From CAXBNV01 sp963977185 (GTDB lineage: Bacteria > Pseudomonadota > Gammaproteobacteria > JAGOUU01): a DNA stretch of 55,482 nucleotides. A program made the translations under genes and the position numbers. The notes beneath the pieces are model-generated. The model was not told the DNA's origin, did no database searches, and saw nothing but the letters and a program-made list of their open reading frames with translations. Positions 1 through 8,481 of the stretch are shown here, one piece after another; position 1 is the stretch's first letter; the number at the start of each line of letters is the position of its first letter. Where the stretch lies: NCBI GenBank assembly GCA_963977185.1, contig CAXBNV010000008.1, forward strand, positions 1 through 55,482. The letters run 5' to 3'.

Positions 1-31
1 ATTAAAGGACCATGAGCGATAGCGAATAAAT

Positions 32-54
32 CATTTCCTTTTTTAAAGGAAATG
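32..54 (+). terminator. Perfect 10-bp hairpin before rpsO
   Basis: CATTTCCTTT (32-41) and AAAGGAAATG (45-54) form a perfect 10-bp stem with a 3-nt loop, just after in-frame stops in all three frames at the window edge. It probably ends the transcript or processes the RNA of the gene lying left of the window. No clean U-tract follows, so an RNA-processing hairpin is equally possible. Confidence 0.45.
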
Positions 55-84
55 GTAAACTTTAGTTTGCACAAAAGGATTTTA

Positions 85-114
85 ATGAGGTGGCCCTGGG
101 CCATGAATTTATAA
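85..114 (+). other. Tiny ORF with its own RBS upstream of rpsO
   Basis: A 9-codon ORF reads MRWPWAMNL and then stops. It is preceded at good spacing by an AAAGGA-like ribosome binding site (about 75-80). It could be a leader peptide, the last trace of an older gene, or chance. The rest of the 1-273 leader shows no other coding sign and probably carries the rpsO promoter and 5' UTR. Confidence 0.15.
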
Positions 115-273
115 ATATTTGCAAAACCTAGCAAAAATTAGTAAGATTCATTGTTGAATATAGTTATTTGTAAAAGAAATTTATTTTTTAAAACTATCAA
201 AATTTTTATTTATCGCCAAGCCACTGATATATACAAAGTTTTTAATGTTTTATAATTTAGGAGATATATCGTA

Positions 274-543
274 ATGAGCGTAGCTGCAGTTAATAAGTCT
301 GAAATTGTTAAAAATTATCAAAGAAGTGAGAAAGATACAGGCTCATCTGAAGTTCAAATTGCTTTACTTACAGCAAGAATTAAGCATTTAACACAACATT
401 TAGGAATTCACGCTAAAGATAAGCATTCACGTCGTGGATTGATTACTTTAGTTAATAAGCGTCGTAAGTTATTAACTTACATAAAAAAAGTGAACCCTTC
501 TAAATATCTTGAGTTATTAAAAAGACTTGAGCTTCGTAAGTAA
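274..543 (+). CDS. rpsO: 30S ribosomal protein S15
   Basis: S15 is a primary 16S rRNA-binding protein of the small subunit platform and helps form bridges to the 50S subunit. The 89-residue length is exactly typical. Family signatures are visible: the DTGSSEVQIALLT segment near residues 21-33, then HAKDKHSRRGL and the basic RRKLLTYIKK helix. The ATG follows an AGGAGA ribosome binding site at ideal spacing. It lies upstream of pnp, the classic rpsO-pnp arrangement, so the two are probably co-transcribed and then separated by RNA processing in the gap. Confidence 0.97.
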   Translation: MSVAAVNKSEIVKNYQRSEKDTGSSEVQIALLTARIKHLTQHLGIHAKDKHSRRGLITLVNKRRKLLTYIKKVNPSKYLELLKRLELRK

Positions 544-596
544 GTATTTTATTAAGTTTAATTTTAAATAAGGCCAAAATCTGGTCACAATATGGG

Positions 597-635
597 TTAA
601 ATATTATAATGATGGTTTATAATTGTAATATTTAA
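597..635 (+). promoter_or_regulatory. pnp leader stem-loop (probable RNase III/PNPase autoregulation site)
   Basis: TTAAATATTATAAT (597-610) pairs with ATTGTAATATTTAA (622-635) over 14 bp with one G-U wobble and an 11-nt loop. It sits about 40 nt upstream of the pnp start. In enteric bacteria a pnp leader hairpin is cut by RNase III and then degraded by PNPase itself, giving autoregulation. The position and shape here fit that role, but the function is inferred. Confidence 0.5.
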
Positions 636-674
636 CTTTTTATATACGTTTCGGTAAAAAATAAGGTGGAATGG

Positions 675-2777
675 GTGAGTTATATTAAGCATACTTTTCA
701 ATATGGAAGTCATGAAGTTACTTTAAGTTCAGGTAAGGTTGCAAGGCAAGCAGATTCAGCGGTTGTTGTTGAGTTTGGTGAAACATCGTTACTTGTTACA
801 GTTGTTTATGACAAGAGTAAAGATTCTGCTGATTTCAAAGATTTTTTCCCTTTATCTGTGCATTACCAAGAAAAAGCATATGCTTTTGGTAAAATACCAG
901 GCGGATTTAATAAAAGAGAAGGCCGTCCAACAGAAAGAGAAACTTTAATAAGCAGATTAATTGATAGACCTATTAGACCTTTGTTTCCTAAGGATTTTGT
1001 AAATGAAGTTCAAGTTGTAATCACTTTGTTATCTATGGATGCTAGTGATGAAGCTGTGGATGTTGAAGTTCCTGCAATGTTGGGTGTATCTGCTGCTATA
1101 GGTCTTTCTGGTTTACCTATTTCTGAGACAACAGCTGCTGCTAAAATTGGGTATATTGATAATAAATTTGTATTAAATCCCTTTAATAAAGATCTTGTTG
1201 AGAATTCAACATTAGATTTAGTTGTTGCTGGGACAAAAAATGCGCCATTAATGATTGAGTCAGAAGCAAAAGAACTTGATGAAAAAACTATGCTCGATGC
1301 AGTGTTTTTTGGTCAAGAGCAAATGCAACTTGCTATTACAGAAATTGATAAGTTTATTGCAATGGGTAAAAAAGCTCCGTTTACTTGGGCTAAAGCTGAT
1401 GTTGCTGAAAATATTGTGTTAGGCGTTAAGGAAAAAGCTGATGATTTATTAAAATCAGCTTATGCTATTGCTGACAAAATGAAACGTCAAGACGAGCTTT
1501 CAAAAATTAGAGCAGATGTTCTAGATGCTTTTAGTAGCACTATTACTGATTTTTCTAGCAATGATAAGTCTATTGTTAAAGCCGTGATTGAAAAATTAGA
1601 AAGTAATATTGTAAGAACTAAAGTTATTAGTGAAAAATTAAGAATAGATGGACGTGCTCCTAATGAGATTAGGCAAATTACAGCAGATGCTGGTATTTTA
1701 CCAAGAACTCATGGTACTAGTTTATTTACAAGAGGCGAAACTCAAGCTTTAGTAGTTTGTACTTTAGGAACAGAAAGAGATTCTCAGTTAATAGAAACTC
1801 CAGAAGGTGTAATTAAAGATACTTTCATGTTGCATTACAACTTTCCTCCGTATAGCGTTGGAGAAATGGGTTTTATGTCTGGTCCTAAGCGTCGTGAAAT
1901 AGGTCATGGTAAATTAGCAAAAAGAGCATTAAATGCAATGATGCCTAAATATGATGATTTTCCTTATGTAATTCGTGTTGTATCTGAAATTACTGAATCT
2001 AATGGTTCAAGTTCTATGGCGACTGTTTGTGGAGCAAGCTTAGCGTTAATGGATGCAGGTGTTCCGTTTAAAAAACCAGTAGCAGGTATTGCTATGGGTC
2101 TTGTTAAAGAGTCTGATGATTTTGTTGTTCTGTCTGATATTATGGGCGCAGAAGATCATTTAGGAGATATGGACTTTAAAGTAGCAGGTACAAAAGATGG
2201 TATTACAGCATTACAAATGGATATCAAAATAGAAGGTATTGATAGACATATTATGGATGCTGCTTTAAAGCAAGCTTATGAAGGACGTAATCATATTTTA
2301 GGTATTATGGAAGGTACTTTATCAGAATCAAGACCAGAGCTTGCAGAGAGTGCACCAAGAATCAAGGAAATAGTTGTTAAGCCTGAAAAAGTAAAAGAAG
2401 TTATTGGTAAATCAGGTAAGACTATTAAAGCGTTAACAGAAGAATTTGGTGTTAGCATTGATATTAAAGATACTGGTGAAATTAGAATAGCAGCACCTGA
2501 TATGGAGGCTTTAGAAGGCGCAGAAAAAGCGATTATGGATATTACTGCTGATGCGGAAGTTGGTAAAACTTATGCAGGTAAAATAGTTAAGATTATGGAC
2601 TTTGGTGCTTTTGTTAACTTTTTGCCAGGTAAAGATGGTTTAGTGCATATTTCTCAAGTGGCAGATGAGCGAGTTGAAAATATTCAAGACTATTTACAAG
2701 AAGGCCAGGACGTTAATGTTAAAGTTATTGGCATTGATAACCAAGGTCGTGTGAAGTTGAGTATTAAAGAAGCTTAA
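675..2777 (+). CDS. pnp: Polyribonucleotide nucleotidyltransferase (PNPase)
   Basis: PNPase degrades RNA 3'-to-5' by phosphorolysis and can add nucleotides in reverse; it is a trimeric exonuclease and a degradosome partner. Two RNase PH-like domains (about residues 10-140 and 310-460) are followed by a KH domain (about 550-610) and an S1 RNA-binding domain (about 620-690). The GFNKREGRPTERE segment and the GDMDFKVAGTKDG acidic catalytic motif are intact. I start it at GTG 675: the AAGGTGG ribosome binding site (663-669) sits 5 nt upstream, and the product then begins VSYIKHTFQYG like other PNPases. An in-frame GTG at 666 overlaps that site and is less likely. Length is about 700 residues, as expected. 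Confidence 0.96.
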   Translation: MSYIKHTFQYGSHEVTLSSGKVARQADSAVVVEFGETSLLVTVVYDKSKDSADFKDFFPLSVHYQEKAYAFGKIPGGFNKREGRPTERETLISRLIDRPIRPLFPKDFVNEVQVVITLLSMDASDEAVDVEVPAMLGVSAAIGLSGLPISETTAAAKIGYIDNKFVLNPFNKDLVENSTLDLVVAGTKNAPLMIESEAKELDEKTMLDAVFFGQEQMQLAITEIDKFIAMGKKAPFTWAKADVAENIVLGVKEKADDLLKSAYAIADKMKRQDELSKIRADVLDAFSSTITDFSSNDKSIVKAVIEKLESNIVRTKVISEKLRIDGRAPNEIRQITADAGILPRTHGTSLFTRGETQALVVCTLGTERDSQLIETPEGVIKDTFMLHYNFPPYSVGEMGFMSGPKRREIGHGKLAKRALNAMMPKYDDFPYVIRVVSEITESNGSSSMATVCGASLALMDAGVPFKKPVAGIAMGLVKESDDFVVLSDIMGAEDHLGDMDFKVAGTKDGITALQMDIKIEGIDRHIMDAALKQAYEGRNHILGIMEGTLSESRPELAESAPRIKEIVVKPEKVKEVIGKSGKTIKALTEEFGVSIDIKDTGEIRIAAPDMEALEGAEKAIMDITADAEVGKTYAGKIVKIMDFGAFVNFLPGKDGLVHISQVADERVENIQDYLQEGQDVNVKVIGIDNQGRVKLSIKEA

Positions 2778-2808
2778 TAAAATAAATTCTATATGAGGTC
2801 TTTTTTAG

Positions 2809-4482
2809 ATGTCTGAAATTAATTATGAAAATAAGTTAAAGTTAGCGGTTGCTCAAGTTGATTTAATAATAGGTGGACTAAAGAGTAATTCTGATAAGGC
2901 AATAAAAGTAATTAACAAGGCATCTAAAAAAGATATAGATTTATTGGTTTTTCCAGAGCTTAGTATTACAGGTTATCCACCTGAAGATTTATTATTAAGA
3001 AATGATTTTTATCAAGTTGTTGAAAAAGAAGTTGATAGAGTGTGTCAGGCTGTTAAAGGCGATTTAACGGCTATTATTAGTTTTCCACATAAAACTGAGC
3101 AAGGAATTTTCAATGCAGCTGCAGTTGTTCATAATAAAAAAATAATTCATTATTATTATAAGCAGTTATTGCCTAATTATAGCGTGTTTGATGAAAAGCG
3201 TTATTTTTCAAGAGGTGATAAACCTTGCGTATTTAAAATTAAAGGAATCAACATTGGTTTAAATATTTGTGAAGATATATGGTTCCCTAATGGTCCAGTT
3301 TTACAAGCTAAAGAAGCAGGCGCTGAAATAATTGTTTCAATTAATGCATCACCATTTTGTATAGACAAAGCTGAAGTCAGAAAATCTATTTTAAAAGATA
3401 GAGCTCAAGAAGTAGGTTTGCCCATTGTTTATGCGCATAACGTTGGTGCGCAAGATGAATTGGTGTTTGATGGTGGCTCATTGGCTGTAAATTCAAAAGG
3501 TGACGTCAGTGCAGTTGCTAAATTTTTTGAAGAAGATTTACTTTGTATCGACGTTGTAAGAGAAGATAAAAAAGTAGATATAATTAAGCAATCTTTGCCT
3601 CGTGAATGTAGCGATGAAGAATTAGTTTATCAGGCTATTATAAGAGGTCTTAGAACCTATGTGATTAGAAGTGGATTTAAAAGTGTTGTTTTAGGTTTAT
3701 CTGGTGGTATAGATTCTGCTGTAACTTTGGCTTTGGCCGTTGCAGCTTTAGGTGCTGAAAATGTTGAAGCTGTAATTATGCCATCAAAATATACTTCATC
3801 GAATAGCATTGAATTTGCAACAGAAGTTGCGACAAATTTTGGTGTTAAGCATAGTACAATCAAGATTAATCCTATATTTAATTCTTTATTCAGGGAATTA
3901 GCTCCTATTTTGGACTTAGATAAAGACACTGCTGATTTAACTGTACAGAATTTACAAGCTAGAACTAGAGCTATTATTTTGATGGCTATTAGTAATAAAA
4001 AAGGACATTTATTGTTAACTACTGGCAATAAAAGTGAAATGGCCGTTGGATATGCTACTTTATATGGTGATATGGCTGGTAGTTATGCGCCTATTAAAGA
4101 TTTATTTAAAGGTAAAGTTTATAAGGTTGCTAAATACATTAATAAAATGTCTAACAAAGAATTAATTCCTAATAGTATTATTCAAAGAGAGCCAACAGCA
4201 GAGCTTGCTCCAAATCAAAAAGACTCTGATACTTTGCCACCGTATGATGTCTTAGATGGTATATTAAGAAGATATGTAGAGCTTGATCAAGGAGCTGCTG
4301 AAATTATTGCTGCAGGTTATGAAAAGAATATGGTGATTAAGGTTATCAATTTAGTAGATAACAATGAATACAAGCGTCGTCAAGCAGCGCCAGGCGTAAG
4401 AATTTCGCAAAAAGCTTTTGGCCGCGACAGAAGATATCCTATAGTTAGTGAGTTTAATAAAAGTATTTTTCAAGAAACATAA
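2809..4482 (+). CDS. nadE: Glutamine-dependent NAD+ synthetase
   Basis: This enzyme makes NAD+ from deamido-NAD+ using ATP and ammonia released from glutamine, the last step of NAD synthesis. The N-terminal half is a nitrilase-fold glutaminase with the Glu of FPELSITGYPPED (about residue 50), a Lys in YYKQLLPNY and the Cys nucleophile in NICEDIWFP. The C-terminal half has the ATP pyrophosphatase P-loop LSGGIDSAV (about 296-304). At 557 residues it is the two-domain, glutamine-using type rather than the short ammonia-dependent one. A GAGGT ribosome binding site precedes ATG 2809, 31 nt after pnp. Confidence 0.95.
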   Translation: MSEINYENKLKLAVAQVDLIIGGLKSNSDKAIKVINKASKKDIDLLVFPELSITGYPPEDLLLRNDFYQVVEKEVDRVCQAVKGDLTAIISFPHKTEQGIFNAAAVVHNKKIIHYYYKQLLPNYSVFDEKRYFSRGDKPCVFKIKGINIGLNICEDIWFPNGPVLQAKEAGAEIIVSINASPFCIDKAEVRKSILKDRAQEVGLPIVYAHNVGAQDELVFDGGSLAVNSKGDVSAVAKFFEEDLLCIDVVREDKKVDIIKQSLPRECSDEELVYQAIIRGLRTYVIRSGFKSVVLGLSGGIDSAVTLALAVAALGAENVEAVIMPSKYTSSNSIEFATEVATNFGVKHSTIKINPIFNSLFRELAPILDLDKDTADLTVQNLQARTRAIILMAISNKKGHLLLTTGNKSEMAVGYATLYGDMAGSYAPIKDLFKGKVYKVAKYINKMSNKELIPNSIIQREPTAELAPNQKDSDTLPPYDVLDGILRRYVELDQGAAEIIAAGYEKNMVIKVINLVDNNEYKRRQAAPGVRISQKAFGRDRRYPIVSEFNKSIFQET

Positions 4483-4595
4483 CTAATTAAGTTATTTATT
4501 ATTTTTCTAAAATTTATCTAAATTTTTCCCCGTTACTTACGAAAAGTAAATTAAAGGGATTTAATTTTTTAATAAATATAAGAAGAATAATAAAT

Positions 4596-5039
4596 ATGAA
4601 AGACTCAAGCACTCGCAATAATAAAGCATCTGCAGAAGTTGTAATAAACGCATCAAAAGTAGTTGGGTTTGATAAAGAACCAGAAGTTTATGAGTTTGTC
4701 TTAAATGAAGAATTAAATGTAGTTGAATGTGGCCGTGTTGATATGGAAGGTCATGAAAAAGTACGTGTACTTAAGAATTTTAATTTAACATTAAAAGATG
4801 ATTTATTTGAATTAAATCATGTTAGAGTTAACCCTAATATAGATAATGACCAAATCTTAGATAATTTAACTAATGCTTTATTAAGCTCTGGAGTGGATAT
4901 AAATAATTCACCGGAGGAAGACTTTATGTCTTTTTGCTTTAAACCATTAGGAGAATTAAGTGACATAGTTAGATTTTATGTGCAATTTAATTCTAATTTA
5001 GTATTTTTGTCTAATTCAGTGAAATTACAAGTAGTGTAA
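4596..5039 (+). CDS. Hypothetical protein, 147 aa
   Basis: I do not recognise this protein. It has no signal peptide, membrane segment or metal motif; it is acidic, and its middle and C-terminal parts look like alternating beta strands and helices. It stands alone between nadE and an MFS gene, with its own leader. Ahead of it, at about 4529-4558, TTACTT/AAGTAA arms nested in a TCCC/GGGA pair could be the nadE terminator. Reading frame quality and codon use match the neighbours, so I regard it as a real gene of unknown role. Confidence 0.6.
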   Translation: MKDSSTRNNKASAEVVINASKVVGFDKEPEVYEFVLNEELNVVECGRVDMEGHEKVRVLKNFNLTLKDDLFELNHVRVNPNIDNDQILDNLTNALLSSGVDINNSPEEDFMSFCFKPLGELSDIVRFYVQFNSNLVFLSNSVKLQVV

Positions 5040-5095
5040 AAAATGTCTAACTTTGTTAGTTATTACGTAGTATAGATTATAATCTTTTGATACAA

Positions 5096-5150
5096 TACAA
5101 GTTAATTAAATAAGATTAAAGCAGCTTTAATTAGTATTGATTAACTTGTA
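5096..5150 (+). promoter_or_regulatory. Long nested hairpin just upstream of an MFS exporter gene
   Basis: TACAAGTTAAT (5096-5106) and ATTAACTTGTA (5140-5150) are perfect 11-bp outer arms. Inside them ATTAAAGC (5115-5122) and GCTTTAAT (5124-5131) form a second inverted repeat. The 55-nt element ends 16 nt before the start codon at 5167. It could be an operator, a translational control hairpin, or a terminator for the upstream orphan gene. Confidence 0.45.
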
Positions 5151-5166
5151 ACACGTATTGAGAATT

Positions 5167-6393
5167 ATGATTAATAAATTACCAAAATCTTCAGCAAATT
5201 CAAAGCCTTCATTATTAGTTTTAATTTTATTAATTAGCTTTCCCCCGGTGTGTACTGTTTTTATCAGTCCAGGATTGCCTCAAATTAGCGATTATTTTAA
5301 TATCTCAAATAATCTTGCTCAACAATTAATAACTTTATTTTTACTAGGCTATGCTTTTGGGCAGCTATGTTATCCATCAATTGCCAATCATTATGGTCGA
5401 AAGATAGCTCTTTATGTTGGCATGACGATTTTTATTATATCAAGCATTATTTGTATTCTAAGTATTATTTTTCATCATTTTGAGTTGCTAAAAATAGGCA
5501 GATTTATTATGGCACTTGGAGCAAGTGTTGGTATGAATATTACTTATACGATAATTAATGATTATTATTCAATGCAAAGAGCAAGAACTGTTATTAGTTA
5601 TGTTTTAGTTTCAATTGCCGTGCTTCCTGCTATAGCAATAGCGGCGGGTGGATTTATAGTAACTCAATTAGGCTGGGAATATTGCATCTATGCTTTATTT
5701 GTTTATGGAATTATTATAACAATAGCTTGTTATACTTTGCCTGAAACATTGACTCAAGAAAATAAAAAGCCTATTAAATTATCAACAACAGTCTTTGGTT
5801 ATGTTAATGCTATTAAAAATTTGAACTTAATTTATTTTTCTTTAGTATATGGTTTTTGTTGTAGCATAATTTATGTTGTTGCAACTGCTGCACCATTTAT
5901 AGCTATGGATATAATCGGTATTAAAGCAGAGACCTATGGTTTATATTTAATTTTAAGTTATGGTACCCAAATCCTAGGATCTTTTTTATCAGGAGCTCTT
6001 AGTAAGCATTATAAAGGTTTTACGGTTATGAATTTGGGTTTAAGTATTAGTACTTCTGGTTGCTTATTAATGCTGGGATTGTTTTATTTTAACTACATTA
6101 ATATTTATAGTTTAATACTACCTTTAGCAGTCGTTATGTTTGGTTTGCCAATGATTTATAGTAACGCGACTATATATGCTATTGGAAAACATAGCGACAA
6201 GGCAAATGGTTCTGCAATGATGAGCTTTATTGTTATATTAGGTAGCTTTTTTGCTACTTATGTATATAGTTTTATTCCTAGTCACAGTGCGCTGTTGATG
6301 CCATTATTTATGTTGGGTATATTTTTTAGCGCAATTGTTGCTTATATATTTGGATTTAGAGAGTTTAAGAAAATCACAGAGAGTTTAAATTAA
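5167..6393 (+). CDS. MFS drug-resistance transporter, Bcr/CflA family
   Basis: A major facilitator superfamily exporter with about 12 hydrophobic helices, expected to export drugs or metabolites using the proton gradient. The loop motif between TM2 and TM3 (SIANHYGRKIALYVG) is intact, and the length (408 aa) is normal for the Bcr/CflA group. I prefer ATG 5167 over a TTG at 5158, since the ATG gives the usual short N-terminus. It lies 7 nt before prmB, so the two are probably co-transcribed. The substrate cannot be told. A second, related exporter lies at 8482-9696. Confidence 0.85.
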   Translation: MINKLPKSSANSKPSLLVLILLISFPPVCTVFISPGLPQISDYFNISNNLAQQLITLFLLGYAFGQLCYPSIANHYGRKIALYVGMTIFIISSIICILSIIFHHFELLKIGRFIMALGASVGMNITYTIINDYYSMQRARTVISYVLVSIAVLPAIAIAAGGFIVTQLGWEYCIYALFVYGIIITIACYTLPETLTQENKKPIKLSTTVFGYVNAIKNLNLIYFSLVYGFCCSIIYVVATAAPFIAMDIIGIKAETYGLYLILSYGTQILGSFLSGALSKHYKGFTVMNLGLSISTSGCLLMLGLFYFNYINIYSLILPLAVVMFGLPMIYSNATIYAIGKHSDKANGSAMMSFIVILGSFFATYVYSFIPSHSALLMPLFMLGIFFSAIVAYIFGFREFKKITESLN

Positions 6394-6400
6394 AAAAGTT

Positions 6401-7342
6401 ATGTTATCAAATTTACCAGATTTTACTAAGTTTAAAGAAGAGTTTACTCATGAACTAGTAACGATAAGAGATACTCTACGTTGGATTGTAACAAAGTTCG
6501 AAGAGTATGATTTGTATTTTGGCCATGGAACAGATAATGCTTGGGATGAGGCTTTGTTGCTTTTATATTTTTGTTTTAAAATTCCACAGAGTGCATTTAG
6601 TAATATATTAGATTCAAAAGTATGTCTTTCTGAGAAAGCTAAAATTTGGGAATATTTGATTAAGCGTATAGTTCAAAAAAAACCATTGGCTTATATTACA
6701 AATGAATCATGGTTTAGTGGTATGTCTTTTTACATCGATGAACGTGCATTAATACCAAGATCACCAATAGCTGAATTGATTAATAATAACTTTGAGCCTC
6801 ATATAGAAGTTGATCCAGAAAATATCTTAGAGCTTTGTACCGGTAGTGCTTGTATAGCTTGTGTTTTGGCAATTCAATATCCAGATGCTAAAGTTGATGC
6901 TATTGATATTTGTGATGATGCATTAGAAGTAGCTAAAATTAATGTGTCTGATTATAACTTAGAAAATAATGTAACTTTAATAAAGTCTGATTTATTTGAT
7001 AAAGTTCCTGGTAAAAAATATGATTTGATTGTTGTTAACCCTCCATATGTGACTCAAGAAGAATTAGATGCAATGTCAGAAGAATATAATCATGAACCAA
7101 GAAAAGCTTTATATGCAAAAGAGCAAGGTTTAGAATTTGTTGTAAAAATTTTAGAGCAATCTGGTAATTATCTTAATGAAAATGGCTTATTAGTAATAGA
7201 ATTAGGTGATCATGAACTAGATTTGCATAAAAGATACCCAAATATCAATTTTTTGTGGCATGAGTTTGAAAATGGCGGTAGTGGAGTTTTTATTATGAAA
7301 AAAACAGACTTAGATTCAAGTGTTTTCAGAAAAGATTATTAA
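6401..7342 (+). CDS. prmB: Ribosomal protein L3 glutamine methyltransferase
   Basis: A SAM-dependent N5-glutamine methyltransferase of the HemK family; PrmB modifies a glutamine of ribosomal protein L3. The SAM motif LELCTGSACIA and the substrate-glutamine motif NPPYVTQEEL are intact. The segment EYNHEPRKALYAKEQGLEFV after NPPY matches PrmB better than PrmC. The length (313 aa) and long N-terminal helical region also fit PrmB. It follows the MFS gene by 7 nt and precedes asd by 24 nt. Confidence 0.9.
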   Translation: MLSNLPDFTKFKEEFTHELVTIRDTLRWIVTKFEEYDLYFGHGTDNAWDEALLLLYFCFKIPQSAFSNILDSKVCLSEKAKIWEYLIKRIVQKKPLAYITNESWFSGMSFYIDERALIPRSPIAELINNNFEPHIEVDPENILELCTGSACIACVLAIQYPDAKVDAIDICDDALEVAKINVSDYNLENNVTLIKSDLFDKVPGKKYDLIVVNPPYVTQEELDAMSEEYNHEPRKALYAKEQGLEFVVKILEQSGNYLNENGLLVIELGDHELDLHKRYPNINFLWHEFENGGSGVFIMKKTDLDSSVFRKDY

Positions 7343-7366
7343 ATTAAATTACAGGTTAAATTAAGC

Positions 7367-8407
7367 ATGAATACGTATAATATAGCAATTGTAGGTGCAA
7401 CAGGTCTTGTCGGGCGTGCATTAATAGAGTTACTTGCACAAAGAGATTTCCCTGTAGGTAATTTATTTTTATTAGCTAGTAAAAAATCTGAAGGCGAGGG
7501 TATTTTTTTTAAACATAAAGAATGTGAAGTACAAAATATAGAAAGTTTTGATTTTTCAAACGTAGATATTGCTTTTTTTATGGCAGGAAGTGAGGTATCA
7601 AAAAAACATATTCCAAAAGCAACTGAGCTTGGTGTTATTGTTATTGATAATTCTTCTCATTACAGAAATGATGTTGATGTTCCTTTAATAATTCCTGAAG
7701 TAAATCCAGAAGATATCGAATTTTATAATAGAAAAAATATTATATCTAATCCAAATTGTTCAACTATACAAATGCTTGTTGCGCTAAAACCTATATATGA
7801 TGCATTTGGTATAAAAAAAATAGTAGTATCTACTTATCAATCTGTATCTGGTGCGGGGCAAAAAGGAATTAACGAGTTAGTATATCAGACGACTAATTTA
7901 TTAGGTGGTAAAAGTTGTGATACAGAAGATTTCGTCGCTTTTAAGAAGCAAATTGCTTTTAATGCCTTACCACAAATAGATGATTTTCAAGACAATGGGT
8001 ATACTAAAGAAGAAATGAAGATGATTTTAGAGACCCAAAAAATTTTTCATAATGACAATATTGCGGTTAATCCAACTGCGGTTAGAATTCCAGTATTTTT
8101 TGGGCATTCAGAATCTATATATATAGAAACAGATAGAGAAATATCTAAAGAAGCTATAGAAGATGTTTATTATAATTATGATGCTGTAAAATTAATTGAT
8201 GATGTTGAAAATTTAAAATATCCAACAGCTGTTGAACATGTTAGGGCTGAAAGTGATTCTGATAATGCAACTGTATTTGTTGGAAGAGTTCGTCAAGACT
8301 TAGGTAATACTAATGGAATCAATTTATGGGTTGTATCTGATAATGTTCGAAAAGGTGGCGCATTAAATAGTATTCAAATAGCAGAAAAGTTATTGAATTA
8401 TATATAA
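7367..8407 (+). CDS. asd: Aspartate-semialdehyde dehydrogenase
   Basis: Asd reduces aspartyl phosphate to aspartate semialdehyde, the branch point for lysine/diaminopimelate, threonine and methionine. The N-terminal Rossmann motif GATGLVGRAL (about residues 10-19) binds NADPH, and the catalytic Cys lies in SNPNCSTIQ. The RVPVFFGHSE-type segment is present as RIPVFFGHSE. At 346 residues it belongs to the shorter, USG-1-like ASADH group. No lysine riboswitch is visible; only 24 nt separate it from prmB, suggesting operon control. Confidence 0.94.
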   Translation: MNTYNIAIVGATGLVGRALIELLAQRDFPVGNLFLLASKKSEGEGIFFKHKECEVQNIESFDFSNVDIAFFMAGSEVSKKHIPKATELGVIVIDNSSHYRNDVDVPLIIPEVNPEDIEFYNRKNIISNPNCSTIQMLVALKPIYDAFGIKKIVVSTYQSVSGAGQKGINELVYQTTNLLGGKSCDTEDFVAFKKQIAFNALPQIDDFQDNGYTKEEMKMILETQKIFHNDNIAVNPTAVRIPVFFGHSESIYIETDREISKEAIEDVYYNYDAVKLIDDVENLKYPTAVEHVRAESDSDNATVFVGRVRQDLGNTNGINLWVVSDNVRKGGALNSIQIAEKLLNYI

Positions 8408-8481
8408 TGCAAGGAGTCTTTTTAACGGTATTGTTTGAAAAAATTATAAATTATAAACTATAAATTTAAACTTTAAGTAGT

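Noticed and set aside
12..29. Five-codon ORF MSDSE at the window start
   Set aside because: Far too short; the frame has a stop just upstream, so it is not the end of a longer gene, and nothing supports translation.
3657..4028. Minus-strand open frame inside nadE
   Set aside because: It is a shadow of the NAD synthetase P-loop domain, with no promoter or ribosome binding site of its own.
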